64,000 nt of DNA from Zavarzinella formosa DSM 19928 (lineage in GTDB: Bacteria; Planctomycetota; Planctomycetia; Gemmatales; Gemmataceae). Location of the stretch: NCBI RefSeq assembly GCF_000255705.1, contig NZ_JH636439.1, forward strand, positions 1,695,012-1,759,011. Direction: 5' to 3'. Positions within the stretch are counted from its first letter, which is position 1, and each line of letters begins with the position of its first letter. The notes below the pieces were generated by a model. The model ran no database searches, had not been told where the DNA came from, and worked only from the letters and a program-made list of their open reading frames with translations. Position numbers and translations under genes: made by a program. Positions 54,680 through 63,171 of this stretch are shown one piece after another.

Positions 54680-57055
54680 ATGTCTGATACGCCTGAAATC
54701 CCCAACAAATCGACCAAGCCTGACCAAGTCAAACAGAAGCTCTTTGGGCCAAACTGGCGGTCACTTGGCGGCAAACCGCAGGGAAGTTACGACGCCTTTG
54801 GTGGCCAACCGGAGCCGGGAAAGGCTGATCTCGTCGCGGCCTATTCAGATATCGTCTACGCGGCGATCAAGTTAATCCAGAGAAAGATCTCAAGGGTCAA
54901 GCTGCGGTTGTACGCCACCACGGAAACCGGCGAGGCGCGGCCCAAGTGCAAGACCACCTCTGTCACTTGGAAGAACCTCAAAAGCATCAAAGCCAACAAA
55001 AGTATCAGCTTCAGCACACAACTCGGCGAAGTGGTCGAGCATCCGCTTCTCGACCTGCTCGACAAAGCCAACCCCCAGCATAACCGGGGCGAGTTGATCG
55101 GCATCACGCAATTGTTCCTCGACCTGACAGGCAACGCCTACTGGCTGATCATTCGAGACGACTTTGGCTTGCCACAGAGTCTGTATCCGCTCCCGTCACA
55201 ATGCGTTGAGTTGGTACGGGACGAAAATCAGATTGTCCGAGGGGTGAAGTATTACGAGGGAGAAAAGGAGTACGACTACCTCATTGAAGACATCATTCAC
55301 TTCAGGGAGGACAACCCACTCGACGTTTACGGCGAAGGTCACAGCCCCGTGAGGGCCATGTGGCAACGGATTCAGGTCGGCTGGAAGGAAATCAGCTACC
55401 TCGATAACACCCTCAGCAACAACGCTCGGCCTGACGTGATGGTCTCGCCCAAGAGCGAGCACGGATTTGGTCAGGACGAGGCGGAGCGGATGGCCAAGGA
55501 CTTCGGCCATCGGTTCCGAGGTAGCGGCAACGGCGGTGCGTTCATCGCCACAGACCCGGTGGACTTTGAGATTTTGCAGTGGCAGCCCAAGGATTTGGCC
55601 GAACTGGAGTTGTACAAGAACCTGAAGATCTCGATTCTCAACGGCTTGCACATCCCGCCCGAGTTGTTCGAGATCGGCGAAGCCAATCGAAGCACCGCCG
55701 AAGCCGCTTTGTACTCTCTTTATGCAAACTGTATCCGGCCTCGGATCGAGTTAATCGTGGACAAGTTGAACGAGAAGCTCGTTCCACTTTACGACAAACG
55801 GTTGTTCATTCATTTTGACGAGGTGGTCCCCGAGGACAAATCATTTGACCTTCAAGAGCGCGATATGCTTTTGAAAAACGGGGTGATCACGAGATCAGAA
55901 GCGAGGCGGTTGTACGGATTTGAAGCATTCGATTGGGGCGACGAGCCTTTGATCCCCTCGGGGATGCTACCAAGCGCACCAGCATATTCGCCGTCCCCAA
56001 TGCTCGCCGACGACCATCAACAGGCCCCGGCAGTCGCTGCCCCGGCCACTCCAGCCGCTCCAGACGGCCAAGCCCAACCGGCTGCCGACTCCCTCAGAGC
56101 AACTGTCGGGGGAAGCCAGCAGGTTATGGCGATGCAAGCGGCTTACTACTCCGGGCAGCTTCCCCGTGAGGCTGCCGTGGCCAACGCGAGAATTATTTTC
56201 GGCTTCACGGAGGCCGAGGCCGAGGCATTGTTCCCCGAGATCAAGCCGCAAGTTCTGGCTCCGGCGGCAGCAACTCAAGAGACTCAAGTCCCTGAGAAAC
56301 CAGCGGCAAAAGCCATTTTGCCCCCAATGAGAGACAAAGCCCCTGACCCGCTGGTGCAGGCGATCAATGAGTTTTTCGCACATCAGCGAGCGACGGTTCT
56401 GGGCCAGAAGAGTTTCACTGACGACATCGAAACAAAGGCTTTCCCTGACGGCGGGTTCTTCGACATCGACAAATGGACCGACGAAATGTTTCAAAGGATG
56501 CTTCCGGTGGTCGAGATGTTTTACGACCACTCGGCTGGTGAAACGGTCGCAAGGCTTGGTGGGGACGCTGGCTTGCTCAAGGTGGTCCAACCAAATCTCA
56601 AGGAGGCTCTGAGCAAGGCGACGTTGCTTTTTTGCCGAACGACGAACGAATCCACTTCTCAAGATTTGACCAAAGCCCTTGAAGACCTTCGGCAGCAGAT
56701 TGCCGAGGGACTTGAGGTTGGAGACGTGAAAAATGCCATGAAAGACAGGGTTCAACAGGTTTTCAACGGCCTCGACAACGAACGCGCGTACATGATCGGC
56801 CACACCGAAGCCTCTCGTGCGCAACATGACGCCATGATGATCACGGCCAAAGAGTCTGGAGTTGCCAAAGCCAAGCGGTGGATATTGTCGAGCGACGCTT
56901 GCCCCACTTGCAAGCCACTTGCGGGGAAAACAGTTGGCCTTGACGAGCCCTTCGTGGTGGACGGCCTCGGTGCTTACGGGGAGATCAATTCACCTCCGAG
57001 GCATCCGCTGTGCCGATGTGCGATGAGTCTTGTGACGGAGGGTGTCAATGATTGA
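54680..57055 (+). CDS. Portal protein fused to a MuF-type head morphogenesis domain
   Basis: The protein has 791 residues. The first 450 are a HK97-family portal: VYAAIKLIQRKISRVKLRLY, HPLLDLLDKANPQHNRGEL, LFLDLTGNAYWLI, IHFRED and GEANRSTAEAALYSL. A Pro/Ala-rich linker follows at about 430-480. The C-terminal 100 residues are a MuF domain: GHTEASRAQHDAM, then the CPTC...PPRHPLCRC Cys/His cluster near residues 740-785. Separate portal and MuF genes are the norm in related phages. The fusion would place minor head protein at the portal vertex. Confidence 0.9.
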   Translation: MSDTPEIPNKSTKPDQVKQKLFGPNWRSLGGKPQGSYDAFGGQPEPGKADLVAAYSDIVYAAIKLIQRKISRVKLRLYATTETGEARPKCKTTSVTWKNLKSIKANKSISFSTQLGEVVEHPLLDLLDKANPQHNRGELIGITQLFLDLTGNAYWLIIRDDFGLPQSLYPLPSQCVELVRDENQIVRGVKYYEGEKEYDYLIEDIIHFREDNPLDVYGEGHSPVRAMWQRIQVGWKEISYLDNTLSNNARPDVMVSPKSEHGFGQDEAERMAKDFGHRFRGSGNGGAFIATDPVDFEILQWQPKDLAELELYKNLKISILNGLHIPPELFEIGEANRSTAEAALYSLYANCIRPRIELIVDKLNEKLVPLYDKRLFIHFDEVVPEDKSFDLQERDMLLKNGVITRSEARRLYGFEAFDWGDEPLIPSGMLPSAPAYSPSPMLADDHQQAPAVAAPATPAAPDGQAQPAADSLRATVGGSQQVMAMQAAYYSGQLPREAAVANARIIFGFTEAEAEALFPEIKPQVLAPAAATQETQVPEKPAAKAILPPMRDKAPDPLVQAINEFFAHQRATVLGQKSFTDDIETKAFPDGGFFDIDKWTDEMFQRMLPVVEMFYDHSAGETVARLGGDAGLLKVVQPNLKEALSKATLLFCRTTNESTSQDLTKALEDLRQQIAEGLEVGDVKNAMKDRVQQVFNGLDNERAYMIGHTEASRAQHDAMMITAKESGVAKAKRWILSSDACPTCKPLAGKTVGLDEPFVVDGLGAYGEINSPPRHPLCRCAMSLVTEGVND

Positions 57056-57317
57056 GGCAACCTGCCTGCGAAGAAAACGGATTGAGGAGAAACTGCCGGA
57101 AATCCTTGATCACCTTCGCCAAACCATCAAGACTTGCGGCTCGGTGGTGGTCTGCGGCCAGCGAATCACGGCGATCTTGACTGATGAAACGGGCGAAACT
57201 GTGGTCGAGATGGAAGATGCCGACACCGGCGACACGTCCATCGAAAGGCTTTTACAGGAGCTAAATACGGTTGGCGACGACCAAAAGTCAGGAGACACAC
57301 AGAATGACGACCACTGA
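57048..57317 (+). CDS. Small phage protein of unknown function
   Basis: The protein has 89 residues from the ATG at 57048, inside the portal gene's end; GGAGG at 57038-57042 fixes this start. It has a helical N terminus, a beta-rich middle (SVVVCGQRITAILTD, ETVVEMED) and an acidic tail. It overlaps the prohead protease start by 14 bases. No family is recognised. Confidence 0.6.
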   Translation: MIEATCLRRKRIEEKLPEILDHLRQTIKTCGSVVVCGQRITAILTDETGETVVEMEDADTGDTSIERLLQELNTVGDDQKSGDTQNDDH

Positions 57318-58095
57318 AGGCCCGCTCGGGTTTCCGATGAGTGATAAAGCGGCTCGCGCACTCGACGGGATCATGAAGGGGCTGTCCAAGGACTGTGTTT
57401 ATCGCAAGGCGGCGACCATCGCCGAAGATGTCCAATTGATCCCCGGCGAGCGAGCGGACATTAGCCTCGTCTCGGTGGAAAGTCTCGACCGCCAAAACGA
57501 GGTCGTCATCGCCAAAGGCATTCAATTGGACTTTTTCCGCGAAAACCCGGTCGTGACTCTGGCCCACAAGTACGACGAGCTTCCGGTTGGAAAGTGCAAA
57601 TGGATCAAGCAAGTTCAAAAAGGGCTACTCGCCAAAACGCAATATGCGCAACGACCTTCTGACTGGGAAGGCCCTTGGTTGCCTGACGCGATCTTCTCGA
57701 TGACTCAAGAGGGTATCTTGCGCGGCAAGAGCATTGGCTTCCTCCCGACCAAGATGAGAGGACCGACCAAGGAAGAGATCAGTCTTCAACCCACATGGAA
57801 AGACTGCAACTGTGTGATCGAGCAATGTGTTTTGTTCGAGTATTCGGTGGCTCCGGTCCCCTGCAATCAGGATGCTTTGGTCACGGCGGTCAGCAAAGGC
57901 TTTAGTCTCGATCCGGGTATCGCGGAGAAGCTGGGCCTCAAATGGCCCGAGGTGAAACAACTTCCCAAAGCTGCCCCAAAGCGGACCTCATTCGACACCG
58001 ACGCTTTCATCAAAGCCCTTGATGAGATCAACTTCGACGAGAACGTGATCGCCCAACAGATCATGACCCGGATCAAATCGCGCGGAAAAGTGTGA
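57304..58095 (+). CDS. HK97-type prohead protease
   Basis: The protein has 263 residues from the ATG at 57304, preceded by AGGAG. Family landmarks: the catalytic His88 in LAHKYDELPVG, Ser143 in GILRGKSIGFLP and Glu179 in LFEYSVAPVPCNQDAL. This serine protease cleaves the capsid delta domain and scaffold during head maturation. The capsid gene follows after an intrinsic terminator and a 212-bp gap. An in-frame TTG at 57271 is a less likely start. Confidence 0.88.
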   Translation: MTTTEGPLGFPMSDKAARALDGIMKGLSKDCVYRKAATIAEDVQLIPGERADISLVSVESLDRQNEVVIAKGIQLDFFRENPVVTLAHKYDELPVGKCKWIKQVQKGLLAKTQYAQRPSDWEGPWLPDAIFSMTQEGILRGKSIGFLPTKMRGPTKEEISLQPTWKDCNCVIEQCVLFEYSVAPVPCNQDALVTAVSKGFSLDPGIAEKLGLKWPEVKQLPKAAPKRTSFDTDAFIKALDEINFDENVIAQQIMTRIKSRGKV

Positions 58096-58138
58096 TCGAA
58101 TCCACTCTATATCAGTGTCCATTTTCTCTTTCGACGCG

Positions 58139-58171
58139 CCCCGTCTGACTCGTTGTCAGGCGGGGTTTTTT
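58139..58171 (+). terminator. Intrinsic terminator before the capsid gene
   Basis: The stem CCCCGTCTGA / TCAGGCGGGG (one wobble, plus a C-G closing pair) has a small loop and is followed by TTTTTT. TACATA lies 13 bases after the T tract at 58185-58190, but no start codon follows it; the capsid gene starts 117 bp later. The remaining gap (58191-58307) may be a capsid mRNA leader. Confidence 0.85.
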
Positions 58172-58307
58172 CGTTTTTGAACAGTACATACCCGCAAGTT
58201 GGACGAGCTTTCACGACGCAGTCGGTGAGCGGCCTTCGAGGTCGCACTGGTGGAATCGGGAGGAAGTACCAGCGACCAGATGTTGGTTTTTCCACTCAAG
58301 AGGATCA

Positions 58308-59720
58308 TTGTCACTCTCTGTTTACAAGTTGACCAAACCGTTCGGTGATCTCACCGAGGGCCAGATTGTCCACCTCGACCCTGATGAAGCGGCTGCCCTG
58401 CTCGACGCGGGCTTGATCGAGGAAGCCAGTGCCGAGGATGTTGGCGGCGGCGAAGAAGAGGCTGAAGGCGGCGAAAGTCCGATGGAGGACGCGGCCCAAA
58501 ATGCAGTCAAGCGGCTGACCAGTCGCCTTGAAAAATCGGTTGCCAAGGCGACTGAAAAGGTCGCGGCCAAGTTCACTTCACCGACTGCTCAGCGACCGAG
58601 TTTCGGGTCGGTTCCGGCCACGATCAAAGAGCCGATTTTCAAGTCGTTCGGGCACATGCTGCAAGCGCAGTACAAGGCTCATCGTGGCGATCAGCGTGCC
58701 TCACGGATGCTCCACGCATACGAGGAAGAGTTGCGACTTAAGGCTCCACTCGGAGCAAATGAGTCGGGTGGCGGCGGCACGCAGGGCGGTTATGCGGTCA
58801 AGCCGGAGTGGTACAACCGGATCTGGGACAAGGTGCGAAACTACCCTGATTTGCTTGGAAAAACCGAACAAGTCAACATCAACTCGAACACCCTGAACAT
58901 CCCGGCAATCAACGAAACGAGCCTCGCCAACGGTTCCCGGCATGGTGGAGTCCAGTCCTACTACGTCGGCGAAGGTTCGACGATCACCTCGTCTTATCCG
59001 GCTCTGATGCAGGTCACCGCCTCTCTCAAGACGTTGTGCAGCTTGGTCTATGTGACCAACCAACTGCTCCAAGACTCGAACATTGAGAACTTTGAGACCT
59101 TCATTCGGGACAAAGTGGCTTTGGAGTTTGCTTGGCAGCACAACGACGCCGTGATCAACGGCAGCGGTTCTGGCCAGCCGACGGGGATTCTGAACCAAGC
59201 GGCTTTGGTGACCGTGACCAAGTCGAGCAACGACGTTGCCGCGATGTTTGGCTTCGACGACCTTGCGAATATGTACAGGGCTCTGTATCCCGGCTCGCGA
59301 GCCAATGCTGTCTGGATCATGAACCCCGAAGCCTACTCGGTGTTCCTGCGACAAGTTTTTGTGACGGCTACCGGAACGGCGACCTCTTATCCGGCTTTCG
59401 GTGGTGTGTCCTTCAACATTGCCGACGAGTTTCCGATGCGGATTTTCGGGAAACCAGTCATCGAGTGCATGAACTGCCCGCAGCTTGGCCTGCCGGGCGA
59501 CATCATCCTCGCTGACCTGTCGCAACTGGTCACGGCCCAGCACCCCGGACTTGAAGCGGCGATCAGCACGGAAATCCAGTTCACGACGCTGCAAACGGCT
59601 TACAGATTTGTGCGCCGGTTCGACATCGTTTCGCCTTGGACGGCGGCTCTGACTCCGGCTGACGGAGCGACGAAATACAACTACAGCCCGTTCATCGTGT
59701 TGCAATCTCGCGGGACGTGA
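58308..59720 (+). CDS. HK97-fold major capsid protein
   Basis: The protein has 470 residues from a TTG at 58308 with AGAGGA upstream. Residues 1-140 are an acidic, coiled N-terminal region (EEEAEGGESPMEDAAQNAVKRL) that fits a delta/scaffold domain removed by the protease. The HK97 fold follows: GGTQGGYAVKPEW, VGEGSTI, ASLKTLCSLVYVTNQLL, VINGSGSGQPTGIL, and the C-terminal GDIILADLSQLVTAQ. The protein makes the icosahedral shell. A good terminator closes the gene, typical for abundant capsid transcripts. Confidence 0.92.
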   Translation: MSLSVYKLTKPFGDLTEGQIVHLDPDEAAALLDAGLIEEASAEDVGGGEEEAEGGESPMEDAAQNAVKRLTSRLEKSVAKATEKVAAKFTSPTAQRPSFGSVPATIKEPIFKSFGHMLQAQYKAHRGDQRASRMLHAYEEELRLKAPLGANESGGGGTQGGYAVKPEWYNRIWDKVRNYPDLLGKTEQVNINSNTLNIPAINETSLANGSRHGGVQSYYVGEGSTITSSYPALMQVTASLKTLCSLVYVTNQLLQDSNIENFETFIRDKVALEFAWQHNDAVINGSGSGQPTGILNQAALVTVTKSSNDVAAMFGFDDLANMYRALYPGSRANAVWIMNPEAYSVFLRQVFVTATGTATSYPAFGGVSFNIADEFPMRIFGKPVIECMNCPQLGLPGDIILADLSQLVTAQHPGLEAAISTEIQFTTLQTAYRFVRRFDIVSPWTAALTPADGATKYNYSPFIVLQSRGT

Positions 59721-59782
59721 TCTGAAAGTTGCTGGATGGCAACTATCTATGGTGACACAGTCAGACCCTGCTGTTACCTGAG

Positions 59783-59817
59783 CCCACCCTATGTTCTCCG
59801 CATGGGGCGGGTTTTTT
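59783..59817 (+). terminator. Intrinsic terminator after the capsid gene
   Basis: The stem CCCACCCTATG / CATGGGGCGGG has one mismatch and one wobble and is followed by TTTTTT. TACCTA at 59830 follows after 12 bases, mirroring the layout after the integrase terminator. Confidence 0.85.
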
Positions 59818-59829
59818 CGTCTCGCCGCT

Positions 59830-59835
59830 TACCTA
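59830..59835 (+). promoter_or_regulatory. TANNTA start element before the GT9-like gene
   Basis: TACCTA ends four bases before the ATG at 59840, without Shine-Dalgarno. The preceding capsid terminator implies new transcription here. Confidence 0.42.
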
Positions 59836-59839
59836 CCTC

Positions 59840-60619
59840 ATGACCCAACCAACCTTTTCTGTCGCTCATGGTGGCAATGCCGGTGATCTGATCTGGTCCC
59901 TCCCCTCAATTGTCTCGCTGCTGGAGTTGCGGGATCTGAAGACCTGCACCCTGCTTCTGAAGGCCGACCAACCCGCCCGCTATCATCCCGGCATGAATCA
60001 CCCATGCGGCCAGTACAAAATGTCGCGGGCATTTTGCGAAAGCCTCATCCCGCTCCTGCGACTCCAAGCAGTCTTTGAAGACGTGAAAATCTGGGACGGG
60101 GAGTCGATTGACCTCGACCTCGACTTGTTCAGGTCATCGGGATTTTCCCATGATCGAGGGGACATCGGCCAATACTACAGCCACGTTTGGCCATGCCTGC
60201 CAAAGCTATGGGAGAAGTGGCTTGACGTGGAGCCAGACCCCAAGGCCGAGGGGATGATTTTGCTGAACAGGACGGAAAGGTATCTGAATCCCAAGATCGA
60301 GTTCAAGTGGCTGGAGCGACTCAAAAACTTGGCTTTTGTGGGGCTTGATGCCGAATTTGCAGCCTTCAGAAAAAAGCATCGGTTGAACATCCCGCACATC
60401 AAAACGAGGACATTCCTCGATTTTGCCCGGAAGATTGCTGGTTGTCGCATGTTCATTGGCAACCAGTCTTCCGGCTTTGCCATTGCTGAGGGGCTTAAAG
60501 TCCCAAGGATCTTGGAAGTGTTTCCGTCAGCCCCCAATGTGCAGCCGCATGGTCCCGGTGGCTGGCAGTTTTTCAATCAAGAGGTGTTTGAGGCACTCGT
60601 TCACCGACTCGCTGCCTGA
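59840..60619 (+). CDS. Phage GT9-like glycosyltransferase
   Basis: The protein has 259 residues. The N terminus VAHGGNAGDLIWSLPSI and the C-terminal FIGNQSSGFAIAEGLKVPRI resemble the GT9/ADP-heptose transferase GT-B fold (the GD loop and the donor-site GxxSG). The middle is divergent. It is the first gene of a cassette inserted between capsid and connector genes. It may glycosylate phage DNA, a virion protein or host surface sugars; the sequence cannot decide. Confidence 0.68.
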   Translation: MTQPTFSVAHGGNAGDLIWSLPSIVSLLELRDLKTCTLLLKADQPARYHPGMNHPCGQYKMSRAFCESLIPLLRLQAVFEDVKIWDGESIDLDLDLFRSSGFSHDRGDIGQYYSHVWPCLPKLWEKWLDVEPDPKAEGMILLNRTERYLNPKIEFKWLERLKNLAFVGLDAEFAAFRKKHRLNIPHIKTRTFLDFARKIAGCRMFIGNQSSGFAIAEGLKVPRILEVFPSAPNVQPHGPGGWQFFNQEVFEALVHRLAA

Positions 60620-60642
60620 CCACAAATCGATGTCATGCCCGG

Positions 60643-60648
60643 TACATA
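60643..60648 (+). promoter_or_regulatory. TANNTA start element before the methyltransferase gene
   Basis: TACATA ends four bases before the ATG at 60653. It favours this start over the in-frame ATG at 60635. Confidence 0.4.
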
Positions 60649-60652
60649 CCGC

Positions 60653-61141
60653 ATGGCATTTCACTCGATTTCGATCAACGACCAGCACAAAGAGATCAGA
60701 GGATGTTGGCGAACCTCTCCGGCGGTCTTCAACAAGCTCGAAGGCATTTTCGGCTTCACAATCGACGCTTGCGCCGACCGGGACAATCACTTGCTGCCTC
60801 GGTATTGGACCGAGGAGGACGATGCGCTGACGCAAGATTGGAGCGAAGAAAGGGTCTTTTGCAACCCGCCGTTTGGGATGGCCGCGAAAATTGTGCCCAA
60901 GGCCAGAACAGCGAAGCTAGCTGTCATTCTGCTACCCTTTACGGTTCTGGTCTCCAAGTATTTCAGTCAAAACCCGCCTGATGTGTTGCTGCTCCCGCCG
61001 ACTCGCTGGAAGTATTTGCCGCCTCCCGGCTTGCCCTCGTTCACAAATAGCCCGCTTGGGACAGTGGCGCTCGTTTATGGCCCGTCGCCCCACGAAATTG
61101 ATGATCTGAAGGTGCTCGGCAGCGTGTACAAACTCACCTGA
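60653..61141 (+). CDS. Phage DNA N6-adenine methyltransferase (Dam family)
   Basis: The protein has 162 residues. The pattern is that of phage Dam-type enzymes: WRTSPAVFNKLEGIFGFTIDACADRDN, LPRYWTEEDDALTQDW and the catalytic FCNPPFG (the NPPF form of DPPY). It transfers a methyl group from S-adenosylmethionine to adenine in DNA. Phages use this to escape restriction or regulate packaging. No cognate endonuclease is nearby, so it is an orphan methylase. The ATG at 60653 is chosen over 60635. Confidence 0.86.
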   Translation: MAFHSISINDQHKEIRGCWRTSPAVFNKLEGIFGFTIDACADRDNHLLPRYWTEEDDALTQDWSEERVFCNPPFGMAAKIVPKARTAKLAVILLPFTVLVSKYFSQNPPDVLLLPPTRWKYLPPPGLPSFTNSPLGTVALVYGPSPHEIDDLKVLGSVYKLT

Positions 61142-61152
61142 GCAGGAGAAAA

Positions 61153-61431
61153 ATGAACGACCAGATCCGAGACTTGTTTCGAGAGTACATGACGGTCACC
61201 GGCAATTTTACCGAGGCCGCAGCTTCACTTGTCCTCGCTCATGTCTTGGCCGGTTTCGACGTGCAAATTGACGAGGCCACCGTGAAGGATGTCCCCGCGA
61301 CCCCCATCAACCTAAAGATTTCCCTCAACGGCCAAGACATCACACCTGAGCCGGCAAAGGAAGCGGCTGCCGAGCCGAAGTTGTGTCGCTGCCCGAGTTG
61401 CAATAGATTTTTCGGAAGTTCGAGTATGTGA
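61153..61431 (+). CDS. Small phage protein with C-terminal CxxC
   Basis: The protein has 92 residues. AGGAGA precedes the ATG. The C terminus ends in LCRCPSCNRFFGSS, a possible zinc knuckle (four residues with three Cys). The rest is amphipathic helix and Pro-rich. Its 3' end overlaps the convergent glycosyltransferase gene by 92 bases. No function can be assigned. Confidence 0.55.
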   Translation: MNDQIRDLFREYMTVTGNFTEAAASLVLAHVLAGFDVQIDEATVKDVPATPINLKISLNGQDITPEPAKEAAAEPKLCRCPSCNRFFGSSSM

Positions 61432-62110
61432 CTGTGTCCGCAGCCCCGATCCATCCTCTCAAAACTGCCATGCCGGGATCAGTTGACCCGTCGTCAGTAT
61501 GGCCAAGCCCCAACCCCTTGGCCCCCGGCATTTGTTTGAAACCCACTTGCAAGGCACGTTGGTCCTCGGCCCGATTGGGAAGCAAAGCACATTTCACTCC
61601 CGACCCTTCGGAAGTTGCTTCTGCCCACAAATAGCTGTCGATGTACACCGACTTGAAAACTCGGCAGCATCGCTCGATCTGGGGCAACATCGACGACCGA
61701 AATCCTGTCGAAGCGAGGCTCGCGTGGGAGGTATTGTGCATCTGAAAGAACTTGAGCGGCGGCAATTTGTAGTAAAGATTTCCCCTGACGCCGACCAAAT
61801 CGACCACATCAAGCATCTCGGACATGGTCTGGATGAAATCGCCGTGATACCAGTCATCGTCCTCGGCCACCAGTACCTTGTCGCCGTGGATGAGGGGCAG
61901 TCCCGAGAGCCAATTTTCGCAGATACTTGGCAGCGAATCTCCTCCCGGATGACGTTGGAGAACTGTCTGGCCGAGCGAGTATTGGTACGGCACGGTTCCA
62001 TCATTGACGACAATCCACTGGTCGGGCTGAACGGTTTGCCGGACAATCCATCGTTCAAGCAGGGAGAAACATTCCGGACGGTCGCGTGTGGTGGTGACAA
62101 GGGTGAGCAT
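61340..62110 (-). CDS. Phage GT-A (family 2-like) glycosyltransferase on the opposite strand
   Basis: The protein has 256 residues. It starts LTLVTTTRDRPECFSLLERWI with VVNDGTVPY, and has the DxD-type metal site VLVAEDDDWYHGDF, then GNLYYKLPP. This fits a GT-A fold with retained donor-binding acidic residues. It is the only minus-strand gene in the visible prophage and lies in the moron cassette. TAATTA sits four bases before its start codon. The opposite-strand open frame 61499-62293 has no such features and is treated as its shadow. Confidence 0.72.
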   Translation of the reverse strand: MLTLVTTTRDRPECFSLLERWIVRQTVQPDQWIVVNDGTVPYQYSLGQTVLQRHPGGDSLPSICENWLSGLPLIHGDKVLVAEDDDWYHGDFIQTMSEMLDVVDLVGVRGNLYYKLPPLKFFQMHNTSHASLASTGFRSSMLPQIERCCRVFKSVYIDSYLWAEATSEGSGVKCALLPNRAEDQRALQVGFKQMPGAKGLGLGHTDDGSTDPGMAVLRGWIGAADTVTYSNFRKIYCNSGSDTTSARQPLPLPAQV

Positions 62111-62144
62111 GGTTTAATTAGAGTCACGAAAAGTAAATACTTTC
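62111..62144. promoter_or_regulatory. 34-bp divergent start region with TANNTA on both sides
   Basis: The start codons of the minus-strand glycosyltransferase (62110) and plus-strand connector (62145) are only 34 bp apart. TAATTA (62115-62120) serves the left gene at four bases, and TAAATA (62134-62139) serves the right gene at five bases. No Shine-Dalgarno exists on either side. Back-to-back promoters with almost no 5' UTR are implied. Confidence 0.48.
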
Positions 62145-63002
62145 ATGGCCCTGATCCCACTCCAACGCGCTGTCGAATTGCTTCCCAACTTCAGCGACGC
62201 CGACTCGGCAACCCTGTCGTCGATCATCAATGCTTGCTCGGATCTCATCGAGAAGTTCTGCAACCGCAAGTTTGCCGTCGCCAGTTACGATGAAGTTTAC
62301 GACGGGAATGGAAGCCGTGAGATGAACATCCTTCTCAACAACTTCCCGGTCGTCTCGGTCTCACGGGTCGCCTTGTTCCTGCAAAACGTCTTGATGGTTC
62401 AGAACACCGACTCCTCCCAGAGCATTGCGACCGTCCGGCTCGACGCCACCAGCCTCTATCTGGCTTGGGAAACCAATGGGGTCGCAGGTGCGGCGACATT
62501 GCCCTTGGCCTCCTATCCGACCTTGGCCAGCTTGGCGACGGCGATCTCGGCGGTGAGCGGCTGGACAGCGGCTCCGCTGGGCGACATTTTCGGGGCCTAT
62601 CCCAGCAGCTTTTTGCGGGCTCCTCAAGGGGCCTTCGATGTGCGATGGACCGGGTCGTGTTACTTGAAGCTCCATACCTACCATCTGCCGAGTTTTGAGC
62701 AAAATCCGGCAATAGGCGAGCTTGTTTTGCCGACACCGTTCAGCGGGTATCAGAGCGTTCGGGTGGTGTACTCGGCTGGCTTCCCGGAGATCCCAGAGCC
62801 TGTCCAGCAAGCATGTGCGGAACTGGCCGTCATGGTGTACCAAGGTCGCGGCCAGAACCCCAACTTGGTCAGCGAGAATCTCGGCGGTTATTCGTACACC
62901 CGCCAGACGGAAATGAGTTTCAAAAACCTGTCAGCGGCCTCGGCGGCTGCTTTGGCCCAATTTAAGAATCACAGGGTTCCAAGGTGGAGAGTTGGGGCTT
63001 AA
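62145..63002 (+). CDS. Head-tail connector (gp6-like)
   Basis: The protein has 285 residues. Features of connector proteins are present: LQRAVELLPNFSDADSATLSSIINACSDLIEKFCNRKF at the N terminus, VYDGNGSREMNILLNNFPVVSVSRV, and the C-terminal PVQQACAELAVMVYQGR. It joins the portal to the tail and closes the head. It has an insertion around residues 85-175 that usual gp6-like proteins (about 100-200 residues) lack. Confidence 0.78.
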   Translation: MALIPLQRAVELLPNFSDADSATLSSIINACSDLIEKFCNRKFAVASYDEVYDGNGSREMNILLNNFPVVSVSRVALFLQNVLMVQNTDSSQSIATVRLDATSLYLAWETNGVAGAATLPLASYPTLASLATAISAVSGWTAAPLGDIFGAYPSSFLRAPQGAFDVRWTGSCYLKLHTYHLPSFEQNPAIGELVLPTPFSGYQSVRVVYSAGFPEIPEPVQQACAELAVMVYQGRGQNPNLVSENLGGYSYTRQTEMSFKNLSAASAAALAQFKNHRVPRWRVGA

Positions 63003-63159
63003 AGAGGAGGAAATCATTCTCCCTCTCTTCTTGGCTCTTCTCTCATTTGTGTCATCCGATGAGCCAGAAATGATCGTTTCACCCGTAAATTTACGATAAT
63101 TTCGGTGGTTTTGAAATCGGCCCGAACCCCCCTCCAAAAAGTATCAGAAACAGGGGGTC

Positions 63160-63165
63160 TAACTA
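63160..63165 (+). promoter_or_regulatory. TANNTA start element before the head-closure gene
   Basis: TAACTA ends six bases before the ATG at 63172. The 169-bp gap before it (63003-63171) carries no gene; it holds AT-rich segments and pyrimidine runs. Confidence 0.38.
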
Positions 63166-63171
63166 CCCCAT

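Noticed and set aside
61499..62293. 264-residue plus-strand frame in the prophage cassette
   Set aside because: The opposite strand encodes a glycosyltransferase with a DxD site; this frame also runs into the connector gene.
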